Made by a program: the position numbers and the translations under genes | In this document: one piece after another, positions 16,709 through 25,335 of the stretch | Numbering within the stretch: position 1 is the stretch's first letter | Layout of the letters: each line of letters starts with the position of its first letter | Notes under the pieces: model-generated | What the model was told of the DNA's origin: nothing | The model's database searches: none | The model's input: only the letters and a program-made list of their open reading frames with translations | IMG/VR virus record: IMGVR_UViG_3300017746_000029 | Location: 1-43,901 of that record | Length of the DNA: 43,901 nt | Reading direction: 5' to 3' (one strand) | DNA from: a virus

Positions 16709-18589
16709 TTATGGTACTGGTAGGAAATCTACTTCTACATAACCCCCTACGGCTACTGCTGTTAATGCATTGTTTATAATTTCTAATTCAACTTTTGCAA
16801 CAGCTGCAACTAATTGAGCTGTTACATTACCTTGTAGAGATGCATCACCAAAGTCGTATATGGAAGTAGGAGAACCATTTTCTTGTACAGGTGTAGCACC
16901 TGATATATTAACACCATAAAGGAATATTTTTTTAAGAGTGTGACATTTAAAACCACCTGCATTATCATTTAAATATAATGTTATAACATAAGAACCTGCT
17001 TGTTGGCAAGGTATTTCAATAGCTGTAGGGTTACCACTACCAGGACCCAGCGTAAATGATGGGATTGGGTAAGTTCTTCTAAATGGAATAGTATTGAGAG
17101 TTGGGTGTGCTGCTAAACCAAAATATTCAGGGGCATTTGATAAGTTATTACTACTATTTATATTAATATTTGCTATATTTTTACCTTCACTTGTTGGTAT
17201 TGAGATAACGGGTATTGCATCTTCTGTGGTTGGATCAGCACGATATATTTCAATATTATTAGCATTTAATTGTAATAAATTTCCATAACCCCCAGCAGCA
17301 TCTCCTCTAAACGACATTCCTCCACCTTTTGAGTCATCACTACCAACATATAATAATCCATCACTATCACCATTAGTTCCCATAATAGCTAACAATGATG
17401 CTGAGTCGGCATTATTATTTGTAAATTGACCATAGGAACCTATCTCACCAGAATTAAACCCTAAAGGATAGCTATAAGCTGTAGCTGGGTTACCAAACAT
17501 TACTTCCTGGTTTGAATTTATAAGAATTGCTGAATTTGCAGATGTGCCCGTACCACCAACTACAAACATTAATGATGCATTTGAATTTGTACTTTCATTA
17601 CCAATATACATTCTATTAGGTCTATCAGAGTATATGTTGTTTTTATCTATACGCATAGTAACACCAGCTTCTGAAGCTGAAACTGCGGATCCTGTAAAAT
17701 GACCTCCTTGAAATACACTAGCAGACATTTCAGGGGCATATAATTCATTACTTGAAAAGAAATATTTTAAAGTAGAATGTTGAGTTGATATATTTTGAGC
17801 ATTACCAAACGGGATATTACCTTCAGATAATCTTATAATGGAAGAAGTAAATGCTTCTCCTGCCCAAGAAGATGTACCTTCAAGACTACCTGTGAAACCA
17901 ATAGCTGTTACATTATTTCCATCAAATAAAAAATTGGAAGAGCCATCAAAATTTCCATTATTGTTAAACTGCACTTGTGTATTTACTCCTCCTGGAGTTC
18001 CTCCTCCTCCTCCAGCTGTAGTTTGTTCTGTTCCATCAGCAAAGGTAAATGATTCACCATAAATCTTACCGGAAGCTGTTATTGAACCACTAACATGAAG
18101 GGTTTTTTGGGTTCCTGCCATTTGACCATAAGGCCAATTAATACCAACTTGCTGTGAAGCCTCTGTACCATTAGGATTTCTAGCTATAAGGGCATTTGAA
18201 GAAGAATAATCTATAAGAAAAGCTGAGGGGATAGAAACATCTGTATTGTTTATAATAAAAGAATCTTGACTTCCACCAGCTAAACCTACATCCCATCTTG
18301 CTTGATTATTTTTAAATCCAACAGTAGCGGAGTCGGTGTTATTAAATCCTTCTAATAATATTAGAGGATCTTGTGTAGCATCTCCCCCTTTTAAATGAAT
18401 TTTAGTTCCAGCTATAGCTGAGGGTAATACTCCTATACCCATATGAGTATTATCTGGAAGATATAATGAACCTGATAATGTAATATCATATGCTTCTGCT
18501 CCAGTAAAAGCATCTATCGATTGAGATATTTCAGATGCTTTAACTATTTGACCTGCTGCTATTCCCTGATTTGATAAAGTTAATGCCAT
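16709..18589 (-). CDS. Tail fibre-like protein
   Basis: A 626-residue protein with tail fibre composition, rich in Ser, Asn, Gly and Thr. The N-terminus (MALTLSNQGIAAGQIVKASE, then SQSIDAFTGAEAYDITLSGS) resembles the attachment end of phage fibres. A Gly stretch near residue 195 (GGGGGTPGG) leads into VNTQVQFNNNGNFDGSSNF, a segment common in phage structural proteins. The C-terminal ~130 residues (PSFTLGPGSGNPTAIEIPCQ, then a beta-rich domain ending in VGGYVEVDFLPVP) could be the receptor-binding head. The repeating beta-strand texture suggests a trimeric fibre. It directly follows the glycosyltransferase genes, 28 bases after the heptosyltransferase stop, so it is a second possible substrate for them. 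Its receptor is unknown. Confidence 0.65.
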   Translation of the reverse strand: MALTLSNQGIAAGQIVKASEISQSIDAFTGAEAYDITLSGSLYLPDNTHMGIGVLPSAIAGTKIHLKGGDATQDPLILLEGFNNTDSATVGFKNNQARWDVGLAGGSQDSFIINNTDVSIPSAFLIDYSSSNALIARNPNGTEASQQVGINWPYGQMAGTQKTLHVSGSITASGKIYGESFTFADGTEQTTAGGGGGTPGGVNTQVQFNNNGNFDGSSNFLFDGNNVTAIGFTGSLEGTSSWAGEAFTSSIIRLSEGNIPFGNAQNISTQHSTLKYFFSSNELYAPEMSASVFQGGHFTGSAVSASEAGVTMRIDKNNIYSDRPNRMYIGNESTNSNASLMFVVGGTGTSANSAILINSNQEVMFGNPATAYSYPLGFNSGEIGSYGQFTNNNADSASLLAIMGTNGDSDGLLYVGSDDSKGGGMSFRGDAAGGYGNLLQLNANNIEIYRADPTTEDAIPVISIPTSEGKNIANININSSNNLSNAPEYFGLAAHPTLNTIPFRRTYPIPSFTLGPGSGNPTAIEIPCQQAGSYVITLYLNDNAGGFKCHTLKKIFLYGVNISGATPVQENGSPTSIYDFGDASLQGNVTAQLVAAVAKVELEIINNALTAVAVGGYVEVDFLPVP

Positions 18590-18609
18590 AGTGTACTATT
18601 GATTTTTGT

Positions 18610-18617
18610 TATAAATA
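18610..18617 (-). promoter_or_regulatory. TATTTATA element upstream of the 626-aa fibre gene
   Basis: The coding strand reads GATATTTATAACAAAAAT, 20 bases before the ATG and directly after the stop of the preceding gene. Confidence 0.35.
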
Positions 18618-20324
18618 TCAGGAAAATTTTTCTAATTGACGATCTATAGCAGCAATTACTATATCTGGGGTGATTGATTTAGTACATTCAAATATTCTAC
18701 TTGTCCCCTTATGATCAGGACACCATTCCCAATCACCTGCATCCAATTGTGTTCTATTAAAACACCCACTACATTTATTTTTAGGAGATGAAATTCTTTC
18801 ACAGTCTTTAAATTCACTATAAGCTTCACTAAATCCTGATATCATTACTACAGGGGTGTTTAAAGCCCAAGCTAACCAACTTAAACCACTCCCAATACCT
18901 ATAAAAGCTTTAGCATTCATCATATCATTAGCTCTTTCACTTAAAGGATAATTTCCTGTTTTATCTATTACTCCAGTTAAAGTACCTCCTAACTTAGAAT
19001 CATGCCATTCATCTCCTAAAGGTTCTTGTGTAATCATTACTACTTTATACCCTTTATTATTTAAATAATCTATTACAGTTTGCCAACCACCTTCATAATT
19101 CCAATATTTAGCATGAGCTGAACCATGAGGTGCTATCACAACATAATCACCTTTTACTGTTGATCCTGTATTTTTATAGGTTAGTTTAGGTTTTATTTCT
19201 ATAGGAGAAATTCCTAAACTTTCTGAACTACAATCTTGCAATCCTATTTCTCTAAAATTAGAAATATTTTTATTATAATTTATTTCTTGATTTTCATTAT
19301 AATGCCATCCAACTTCATACATAGCATATAAATCATATTGTGTTTCCCCGGGTTTTACAAATTTAATATTTGGGTAATTTTCTTCAAACATTTCATTATG
19401 GAAAGTAGATACTACTAATTCACATTGATGTTTTTTTCTAAATTCTTCAGCATATGGGAACCATGCTATAGTATCACCTAATGCCTTTGAAGCAAAATGG
19501 ATATAAACTTTTTTATCTTTAGCATTAAAATAATGTTCTGTTATTGTATTTTCTTCTAAATCTTTAACTATTATTTTATAATCTATAAAATATTGAACAT
19601 TTGTTTTAGTCCACATATTATTAGATATAGTAGATTCATGAATAATTTTATTATTATTTTTATTAATAAATTGAATTTGATATTTTTTAGAATTTTCTCC
19701 TTTTACTTCTACTTTAGCACCATTAACAAAATTAATTAATATGTGGTTTTGTGGAAATAGTGGTATTTTTAAAGTTTTTGTTAAATTATTATATTCTTGC
19801 ATTAATATATCTTTCATATTTAAATTATAATTAATGTAATATCCATATTTATTATCTCCATAAAGTAATTTTAAATTAGGATACCTAAGTTTCATTATTT
19901 CAGGGGTTAGATCTGGTTGAAGGTGGGTTTCAAAAATATTTCCTTCATGTTCTCCTTGTTCATATTCATAAGGTACAGCTACTAAAACTTTTTGTTTATT
20001 TTTTTCTATCTTTTTTAAGAATAAAATAGCATCTTCAGAAGAAAGATGTTCCAATATATCTCCCATTATAATATATTCATAAGGGGTAATATCAAAATCC
20101 ATAACATTACTTAAATGAACATTATCATAATGTTGATTTAAATTAAACTTATGAATATAAGGTTCCCATATTTCAACACAATCTACAATATATCCAAATT
20201 CTTTCAGTAGATGAGAATAAGTACCACAACCTGGACCTACATCTAATATTTTTGATGTTTGAGGTAATATTGAAGATATATGATTTTTTATTTCTTGTTT
20301 AAATTCTCCGTAACTATAAGGCAT
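18618..20324 (-). CDS. Methyltransferase fused to an autotransporter-type (TibC/BAH-like) O-heptosyltransferase
   Basis: A 568-residue two-part enzyme. Residues ~1-165 are a class I SAM methyltransferase: motif I ILDVGPGCGTYSHLL, acidic strand end VDCVEIWEP, and IIMGDILEHLSSEDA. Residues ~190-270 form a small domain (INFVNGAKVEVKG, SNNMWTKTNVQYF) and residues ~271-560 a GT-B transferase (YIHFASKALGDTIAWFPYAE, IAPHGSAHAKYW, GIGSGLSWLAWAL). Both match the family that transfers heptose to Ser in autotransporter adhesins such as TibA. Four cysteines, Cys518, Cys521, Cys535 and Cys547, match the iron-binding finger known in TibC. The gene overlaps the upstream GT gene by 11 bases. The likely substrate is a Ser-rich virion fibre in the same cluster; the donor sugar is unknown. 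Confidence 0.75.
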   Translation of the reverse strand: MPYSYGEFKQEIKNHISSILPQTSKILDVGPGCGTYSHLLKEFGYIVDCVEIWEPYIHKFNLNQHYDNVHLSNVMDFDITPYEYIIMGDILEHLSSEDAILFLKKIEKNKQKVLVAVPYEYEQGEHEGNIFETHLQPDLTPEIMKLRYPNLKLLYGDNKYGYYINYNLNMKDILMQEYNNLTKTLKIPLFPQNHILINFVNGAKVEVKGENSKKYQIQFINKNNNKIIHESTISNNMWTKTNVQYFIDYKIIVKDLEENTITEHYFNAKDKKVYIHFASKALGDTIAWFPYAEEFRKKHQCELVVSTFHNEMFEENYPNIKFVKPGETQYDLYAMYEVGWHYNENQEINYNKNISNFREIGLQDCSSESLGISPIEIKPKLTYKNTGSTVKGDYVVIAPHGSAHAKYWNYEGGWQTVIDYLNNKGYKVVMITQEPLGDEWHDSKLGGTLTGVIDKTGNYPLSERANDMMNAKAFIGIGSGLSWLAWALNTPVVMISGFSEAYSEFKDCERISSPKNKCSGCFNRTQLDAGDWEWCPDHKGTSRIFECTKSITPDIVIAAIDRQLEKFS

Positions 20325-21270
20325 ATAATTTATAAATTTTAATTAAATCTTTTGTTCTGTTTAACCAAGACAAATTTTGAGCTGTTTTAACACAATTTGG
20401 AAAATAAAAATCCCAATTATTTAATATATTTTTTAGTCCTCTATCCATTTCAAATACATCACGGGGTGCTCTCCAACACCCATATAGATCAACTTCCATC
20501 TCCCAGTCAGCAATAACAGGTAAACCTGATGATAGAGCTTCTAACATTGTTAAATTAGGATGACCTGCTTCTAACATTGTAGGATGGATAAAAATATCAT
20601 GATCATGGTATAAATCTAATAATTCTGTGTTTGGTGTATCAAATACTAAATTTAATTTTGGATAATTTAATGTCCAAAGATTTTTATTAAAAAAGTGTTT
20701 ATTATTAGAAGGTCCAGCTACAGTAATTTCTAAATTATTTAACATAGCTAATCCTATTCCAAATTGAAATCCTTTTCTATCAAATGCACGATCTCCACCT
20801 AAACCATTATTAGCTAACATTAATAATTTTGGATTGGAAGGAGTGGTTTTTTTAATATTTTTAGGATAAAATTCATCAATATTAACCCCATGGGAAAAAT
20901 AAACACATTTTGGGTGGTTAAAATAATCTACTAACCAATTAGCAGGCATTAAGGATATTAATGATCCTTCAATTGCTTTTAAATTTTCTTTATACACATG
21001 AGAATCTTTACCATAATGTAAAACATGATGATCATGTAATTGGTAAATATAAGGAATACCTCTTTCTTTTAAACTATTTGCTAAATTAGCAACATGGCAG
21101 TGTACAACGTCAAATTCTCCAGGTTGAATATCAGCTGCCATTTTATGGGTTGAATCATGACCTAGTACAGTTTGATTTACTTCAAACTCCCAAATAATTT
21201 TTTCAATTGCCCCCCAATCTTTTGGAGGTATGGTTAACCCACACCCTGGATCTACATGACATATTTTCAT
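20314..21270 (-). CDS. GT4-like (GT-B) glycosyltransferase
   Basis: A 318-residue retaining-type GT-B glycosyltransferase by pattern. The N-terminus MKICHVDPGCGLTIPPKDWG and the FDVVHCHV segment belong to the acceptor domain. YFSHGVNIDEFYP, LLMLANNGLG and FIHPTMLEAGHPNLTMLEAL belong to the donor domain, the last being a slightly stretched version of the E-x7-E motif. It would transfer an activated sugar in the cytoplasm. At 318 residues it is at the short end for GT4. Its start overlaps the stop of the 900-aa transferase (ATGA) and its end overlaps the heptosyltransferase gene, so the three enzymes are probably translated as one coupled set and may build a glycan in succession. Acceptor and donor are unknown. 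Confidence 0.75.
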   Translation of the reverse strand: MKICHVDPGCGLTIPPKDWGAIEKIIWEFEVNQTVLGHDSTHKMAADIQPGEFDVVHCHVANLANSLKERGIPYIYQLHDHHVLHYGKDSHVYKENLKAIEGSLISLMPANWLVDYFNHPKCVYFSHGVNIDEFYPKNIKKTTPSNPKLLMLANNGLGGDRAFDRKGFQFGIGLAMLNNLEITVAGPSNNKHFFNKNLWTLNYPKLNLVFDTPNTELLDLYHDHDIFIHPTMLEAGHPNLTMLEALSSGLPVIADWEMEVDLYGCWRAPRDVFEMDRGLKNILNNWDFYFPNCVKTAQNLSWLNRTKDLIKIYKLYAL

Positions 21271-23969
21271 ATTGTTGTATAAATTTCAGGACTATTTTCG
21301 TCCATTCCCTTAAATTCTTGTTCTATAATACTAAATCCTGGTATATGTTTAGTGTATATTTTCTCAGCAGTGCTTACTTTTAATTGAGCTACATTACATA
21401 CCCACATATCAAAAGCATCCCATTTAGTATTTTTTATTTTATTTTGGATTAAATTTAACTTATTATTATTAATTAAATAAGATTGAGCAGGAATAAATGG
21501 GGTAACATTAGTAAATATATCTTCGATTTTAGGACCATTTAAATTTCTATTTTTATATGGGTTTCCAAATCCCACAATATCTTGGTCATAATCTTGAGCT
21601 AATTTACTAAAACGATTTAATGATTCTGTCAATTCATTAAATGAAGAATCTATAATTACATCACCTTCAAAAATTAATATGTAATCATATTCTTTATTAT
21701 CTTTAGCTAAAATAGCATTTGTGTGGGCTTTATAACACCCATAATGTCCTGGAGCTAATTTATAATGTCCTGGTTTGGTTTGAACATCATCTGGTCTATT
21801 ACAAGTATCTTTTGGAGGTAAATCAGTCCAGATTTTATTTATTCTTTGTTCATATTTAATACCTGTTGATTGACAAAATTCTTTAATATTTTCTACTGAA
21901 CGAATTTCTTTTTCATTTGTATCGGGTTCAGTAACCAAATGCATTAATTTAATTTTAGGATTATAATTAATTCTATCTCCTTTCCAATTAAACATACCAT
22001 TATTAGGCATTATATTTAAAAAATATTCTTTATTCAATTCAAATTTGTGATATTTTACTGTTTCCCCCGTTACTGTATCTCTAACATCAAAAGTAACTGT
22101 AAAAATATCTTCTAAATCATATTTTACTAAATCCCAAAAATGATATTTTCCTCTAACTTCTAGTAATCTATTAATAATAATTTCCCCATTTTTTTCTACA
22201 GTATAATAAATATCTTTACTTTCTTTAGCATTTGAGATAGTTATCCAAGGACAAAAATGATTATTTACATCTGTGGGAAGAATAGTATAATATTCAACCA
22301 TTGAATAATCTTCAAAATCAAAATATTTTTCAGCATCGGATTCGAATTTTTTTCTAGGTTCTATATAATTATTAATATTATGTTTAAATATATGATAATA
22401 TAGATTTTCTATACCATTAGATTCAGCCCCATACTTATTCATAAGACTATTATATTGGTTTTCAGTTTCTATAAAATGACAATGTCTTAAAATTGCTTCT
22501 GGTTTAGCTGCAAAAAAATAAGTATAATAACATTTGCCTTCTTGTGCTTCAAACTCACCAAAAAAAGTATCATGAGTATTTAATTTTTGGGATATGTAAT
22601 CTATATAACTACTGTCCTTAAGGAGATAATCAAAATTAATATAATATAATTTTTCAATTCCTAACCCTTTAGCAAATGTAGCTGGATTGTAAAATGAGGT
22701 ATAACAAGCAGGGCCATGATATCTATCATTATCTTCCCCTTTTAAATTAACATGGGTATCATATTGACCCCCATACATCCAATATCCAGAATAAAAAGTA
22801 TGTTTTGTTAATAAATTATTTTTTTCGTAAAAAACATAATCAACCATATCCTGTAGTTCTTTGGGTACGGGGCAATGGGATGATATAATAATTTTTCTAT
22901 TACTATTTTTTCTTAAAGATTTAATACATTCAATTGTAGTATCTATTACAGCTTGTGTTTTTGGATAAGTACATACCACATATGCTTCTTCTTCTTCAAA
23001 AACTTCAGCAGAACTATTAAATTGATCTTTAATTAATTTAACATTTTCATTAAAATCATTAAAATCTAAATAATTGATTGTATCATAATCTTCAAAATAA
23101 TTTTGATAAACTTCTAAATTATATAATAATTGAGGAATTTGGTAGGATAAAGCTTCTCTAATAACCAAAGGCATTGTTTCTTTATCATTAGCTGTTCCTC
23201 TAGATGTAAACAAAAATAAATCCATTGATTGATAAAAATTCTCAACATCCGTTCTTTCATCCCACCATGTTAAATTATCAGGTTTTTCCTTCATTAAGGG
23301 TTCCCAATACCATTTAAAATTATCTGCTTGATTTCCTACACTATGAAATTCATATTCAGGTAAAGCTTTAGCATATTCAAAAAATTCTTTTTGGTTTTTT
23401 CTTGAAGTAAATAAACCAATATGTAAAATATGTTTTTTAGAAGGATCTAAATTTAAACGTTTTAACGCATGTTCTCTATTAGGTCTGGGGATATATTCAA
23501 TGGGATATTCAACTAGTATTTTAGGTATATCTATGTTTTTATACTGCTCAATTTGCCAATTTGATACAAACATAAATTTATCTGGGAAGAATAGTTTATT
23601 ATTTGTATCCATTGATGAGTCATGGGATGTTTCTATTAAAAAATAATTTCTATCTGTTGAATATAGTTTTCTTGATATAACATCATCCATAAAATATTCA
23701 GGTATTTCTTCTAAATGAATAATATCTGGGTTGATTTTATCAATTATTGAAAATAATTCTTCTTTATTTTCTTCTAATGTAAAGAATTTATGATTATCTA
23801 CTAAATCTAAAAGTTTATTTCGTTGTACTACTAATTTTCCCCCAGTACAATCTACCCATTCAATAAGATGAACATCAAATTCATCTTTAATAAGTTCTAT
23901 TTTTTTAGTTAAATATTGTGGTAATCCTCCTGTAGATAAATGGGGGGCAATAAATAAGATTTTTTTCAT
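21267..23969 (-). CDS. Large multidomain glycosyltransferase (GT4-like, central domain, GT25-like)
   Basis: A 900-residue protein with at least three parts. Residues ~1-330 are GT-B/GT4-like: KKILFIAPHLSTGGLPQYL, then KHILHIGLFTSRKNQKEFFE and LVIREALSYQIPQLLYN. Residues ~340-560 start with AYVVCTYPKTQAVIDTTIEC, resembling GT-A-type folds, and lead to a beta-rich region to ~670. Residues ~675-900 resemble GT25 transferases (PGHYGCYKAHTNAIL at ~740, followed by YILIFEGDVII with the acidic pair at 768/770 in the place of the usual ED motif). It could add more than one sugar. It is the first of three coupled transferase genes downstream of the giant fibre, and has its own upstream TATTTATA-like element. 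Domain limits are estimates from reading. Confidence 0.65.
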   Translation of the reverse strand: MKKILFIAPHLSTGGLPQYLTKKIELIKDEFDVHLIEWVDCTGGKLVVQRNKLLDLVDNHKFFTLEENKEELFSIIDKINPDIIHLEEIPEYFMDDVISRKLYSTDRNYFLIETSHDSSMDTNNKLFFPDKFMFVSNWQIEQYKNIDIPKILVEYPIEYIPRPNREHALKRLNLDPSKKHILHIGLFTSRKNQKEFFEYAKALPEYEFHSVGNQADNFKWYWEPLMKEKPDNLTWWDERTDVENFYQSMDLFLFTSRGTANDKETMPLVIREALSYQIPQLLYNLEVYQNYFEDYDTINYLDFNDFNENVKLIKDQFNSSAEVFEEEEAYVVCTYPKTQAVIDTTIECIKSLRKNSNRKIIISSHCPVPKELQDMVDYVFYEKNNLLTKHTFYSGYWMYGGQYDTHVNLKGEDNDRYHGPACYTSFYNPATFAKGLGIEKLYYINFDYLLKDSSYIDYISQKLNTHDTFFGEFEAQEGKCYYTYFFAAKPEAILRHCHFIETENQYNSLMNKYGAESNGIENLYYHIFKHNINNYIEPRKKFESDAEKYFDFEDYSMVEYYTILPTDVNNHFCPWITISNAKESKDIYYTVEKNGEIIINRLLEVRGKYHFWDLVKYDLEDIFTVTFDVRDTVTGETVKYHKFELNKEYFLNIMPNNGMFNWKGDRINYNPKIKLMHLVTEPDTNEKEIRSVENIKEFCQSTGIKYEQRINKIWTDLPPKDTCNRPDDVQTKPGHYKLAPGHYGCYKAHTNAILAKDNKEYDYILIFEGDVIIDSSFNELTESLNRFSKLAQDYDQDIVGFGNPYKNRNLNGPKIEDIFTNVTPFIPAQSYLINNNKLNLIQNKIKNTKWDAFDMWVCNVAQLKVSTAEKIYTKHIPGFSIIEQEFKGMDENSPEIYTTI

Positions 23970-23997
23970 ATAACTAGTATTCTTTTAATAACCATTC

Positions 23998-24005
23998 AAT
24001 AAATA
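23998..24005 (-). promoter_or_regulatory. TATTTATT variant element upstream of the glycosyltransferase genes
   Basis: The coding strand reads TATATTTATTGAATGG, 28 bases before the ATG of the 900-aa transferase, in the only gap (62 bases) between the fibre-linked genes and the transferase genes. Confidence 0.25.
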
Positions 24006-24031
24006 TAAAAATAAATTATTACATATCCAAG

Positions 24032-24751
24032 TTATACTCCAATTATTAATTGAATATTACTTGATAATATACCATTGACACTACCTACATTTCCTGATAC
24101 AACACCATTTACATCATTCGGGTAGCCTGATTGATAAACCCCAGTAACTGCAAGTTGATTTGCAGTTAAGTCAACTGTACTTGTAAGATCAAACCCACTT
24201 CTTCCCACCGGAGGAGCTACTATTAAATAATCATAAGTATAATTAAGTATAATAAAATTGATATTTTGATTATTATTGGCCGCTGAGACGGCTGCAGCAT
24301 TTCCAGTAATTGTAAATGATGAATTTTGAAATGTAGTTGCTGAGGAGAAGGGGGTATTTATATTCCATGCACCATTAACATCCATATCTGTTCCAGAAAG
24401 AAATAGAGAAGAACCACCACTAAAAGCATCTGCTGCACAAACTATTACTGATTGGGTTCCTCCAATTGTACCTAACCCATCAACTCGGAAACCAATAGAT
24501 GTTATATTAGGAGCATATGCACTAAGATCAGCATAACCAAATGTTCTTGCTATACGATATTGAACACTACCTCTCCCTGGAAGTCCTTGTACTGCAATGT
24601 TAGTGACTGATGATGCAGTACCTACTGCTGGTTGAGAAACTGTCCCATTAGGAGCATTATGACAATCTGAAAATACAGTATAAACACCTGTTGTAGGTGT
24701 GGTATATATAGAACCAAGTTGAACAGGAATAGTGTAGGTAAATAATGCCAT
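24032..24751 (-). CDS. Putative fibre-associated adhesin or tip protein
   Basis: A 239-residue protein rich in Ser, Thr, Asn, Gly and Val, with few charged residues and a beta-strand texture. It starts MALFTYTIPVQLGSIYTTP and ends in SGNVGSVNGILSSNIQLIIG. No enzymatic motif or known domain is recognised. It begins 3 bases after the methyltransferase-like gene, which itself follows the giant fibre gene, so it may be a fibre tip, collar or receptor-binding subunit. Two cysteines (about residues 30 and 105) occur in otherwise Cys-poor surroundings. The N-terminus opens directly with beta-like sequence and has no signal peptide, as expected for a virion protein. The role is inferred from position and composition. 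Confidence 0.55.
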   Translation of the reverse strand: MALFTYTIPVQLGSIYTTPTTGVYTVFSDCHNAPNGTVSQPAVGTASSVTNIAVQGLPGRGSVQYRIARTFGYADLSAYAPNITSIGFRVDGLGTIGGTQSVIVCAADAFSGGSSLFLSGTDMDVNGAWNINTPFSSATTFQNSSFTITGNAAAVSAANNNQNINFIILNYTYDYLIVAPPVGRSGFDLTSTVDLTANQLAVTGVYQSGYPNDVNGVVSGNVGSVNGILSSNIQLIIGV

Positions 24752-24754
24752 TAT

Positions 24755-25324
24755 TTAAAACTGCTTTTTAGGTAAATAATATTTATTATGGTTAAAATAA
24801 CTATTTTGAGGAGGATTAATATCATATACATCATAAGTAATATTTGATAACCCAAAAAAGTTACTACCACTAGGAACACCATTCCACCAGGTTGCTCTTC
24901 CACCTTCTTTCATTAATGAAGGTAATATATCTGCAAAGTATTGTATGTTATAATCTCCATAAGTATCATAAAATAACCCATCATAAGTACTTAAAGTATC
25001 TTTTACATCATACCAATCTCCTTCTACTATAGTAACATTAGGTTTATTTGCAGCCCACTCATTTGCTTTTGGAATTATATCTGGGTGGTTTTCTATAATA
25101 GTATGTGAGTTAATTGTATGAGATTGAATGTAATCAGCTGATATATGCATTCCAAATCCTATTTCAAGTATATCTCCTCCTCCTTCACATACATAAGCTG
25201 CAGATGCAGACATTAAAGTATCTTCCCAATCCATCATTACTTCAAAAATTTCATTTTCATAATTTGGATTTGAAAATATTATTTCATTTTCTTCAAATGT
25301 TAAACTTTGAGATATATATTCCAT
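24755..25324 (-). CDS. GAMT/RMT2-like guanidino N-methyltransferase
   Basis: A 189-residue SAM-dependent methyltransferase resembling guanidinoacetate N-methyltransferase (GAMT) and yeast Arg methyltransferase RMT2. FEVMMDWEDTLMSASAAYV parallels the GAMT 'MERWETPYMHALA' region and holds Glu34 at the guanidino-contacting place. DILEIGFGMHISADYIQ (50-66) is the SAM loop, HTIIENHPD the ribose-binding acidic end, and YDGLFYDTYGDY keeps Asp120 where GAMT has its second substrate acid. GAMT is about 236 residues; this protein is shorter at its C-terminus. The gene begins 11 bases after the giant fibre gene. Candidate substrates are guanidinoacetate or another small guanidino compound, or an Arg side chain on a protein. 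The reaction cannot be decided from sequence alone. Confidence 0.65.
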   Translation of the reverse strand: MEYISQSLTFEENEIIFSNPNYENEIFEVMMDWEDTLMSASAAYVCEGGGDILEIGFGMHISADYIQSHTINSHTIIENHPDIIPKANEWAANKPNVTIVEGDWYDVKDTLSTYDGLFYDTYGDYNIQYFADILPSLMKEGGRATWWNGVPSGSNFFGLSNITYDVYDINPPQNSYFNHNKYYLPKKQF

Positions 25325-25335
25325 ATTGTTAATTA

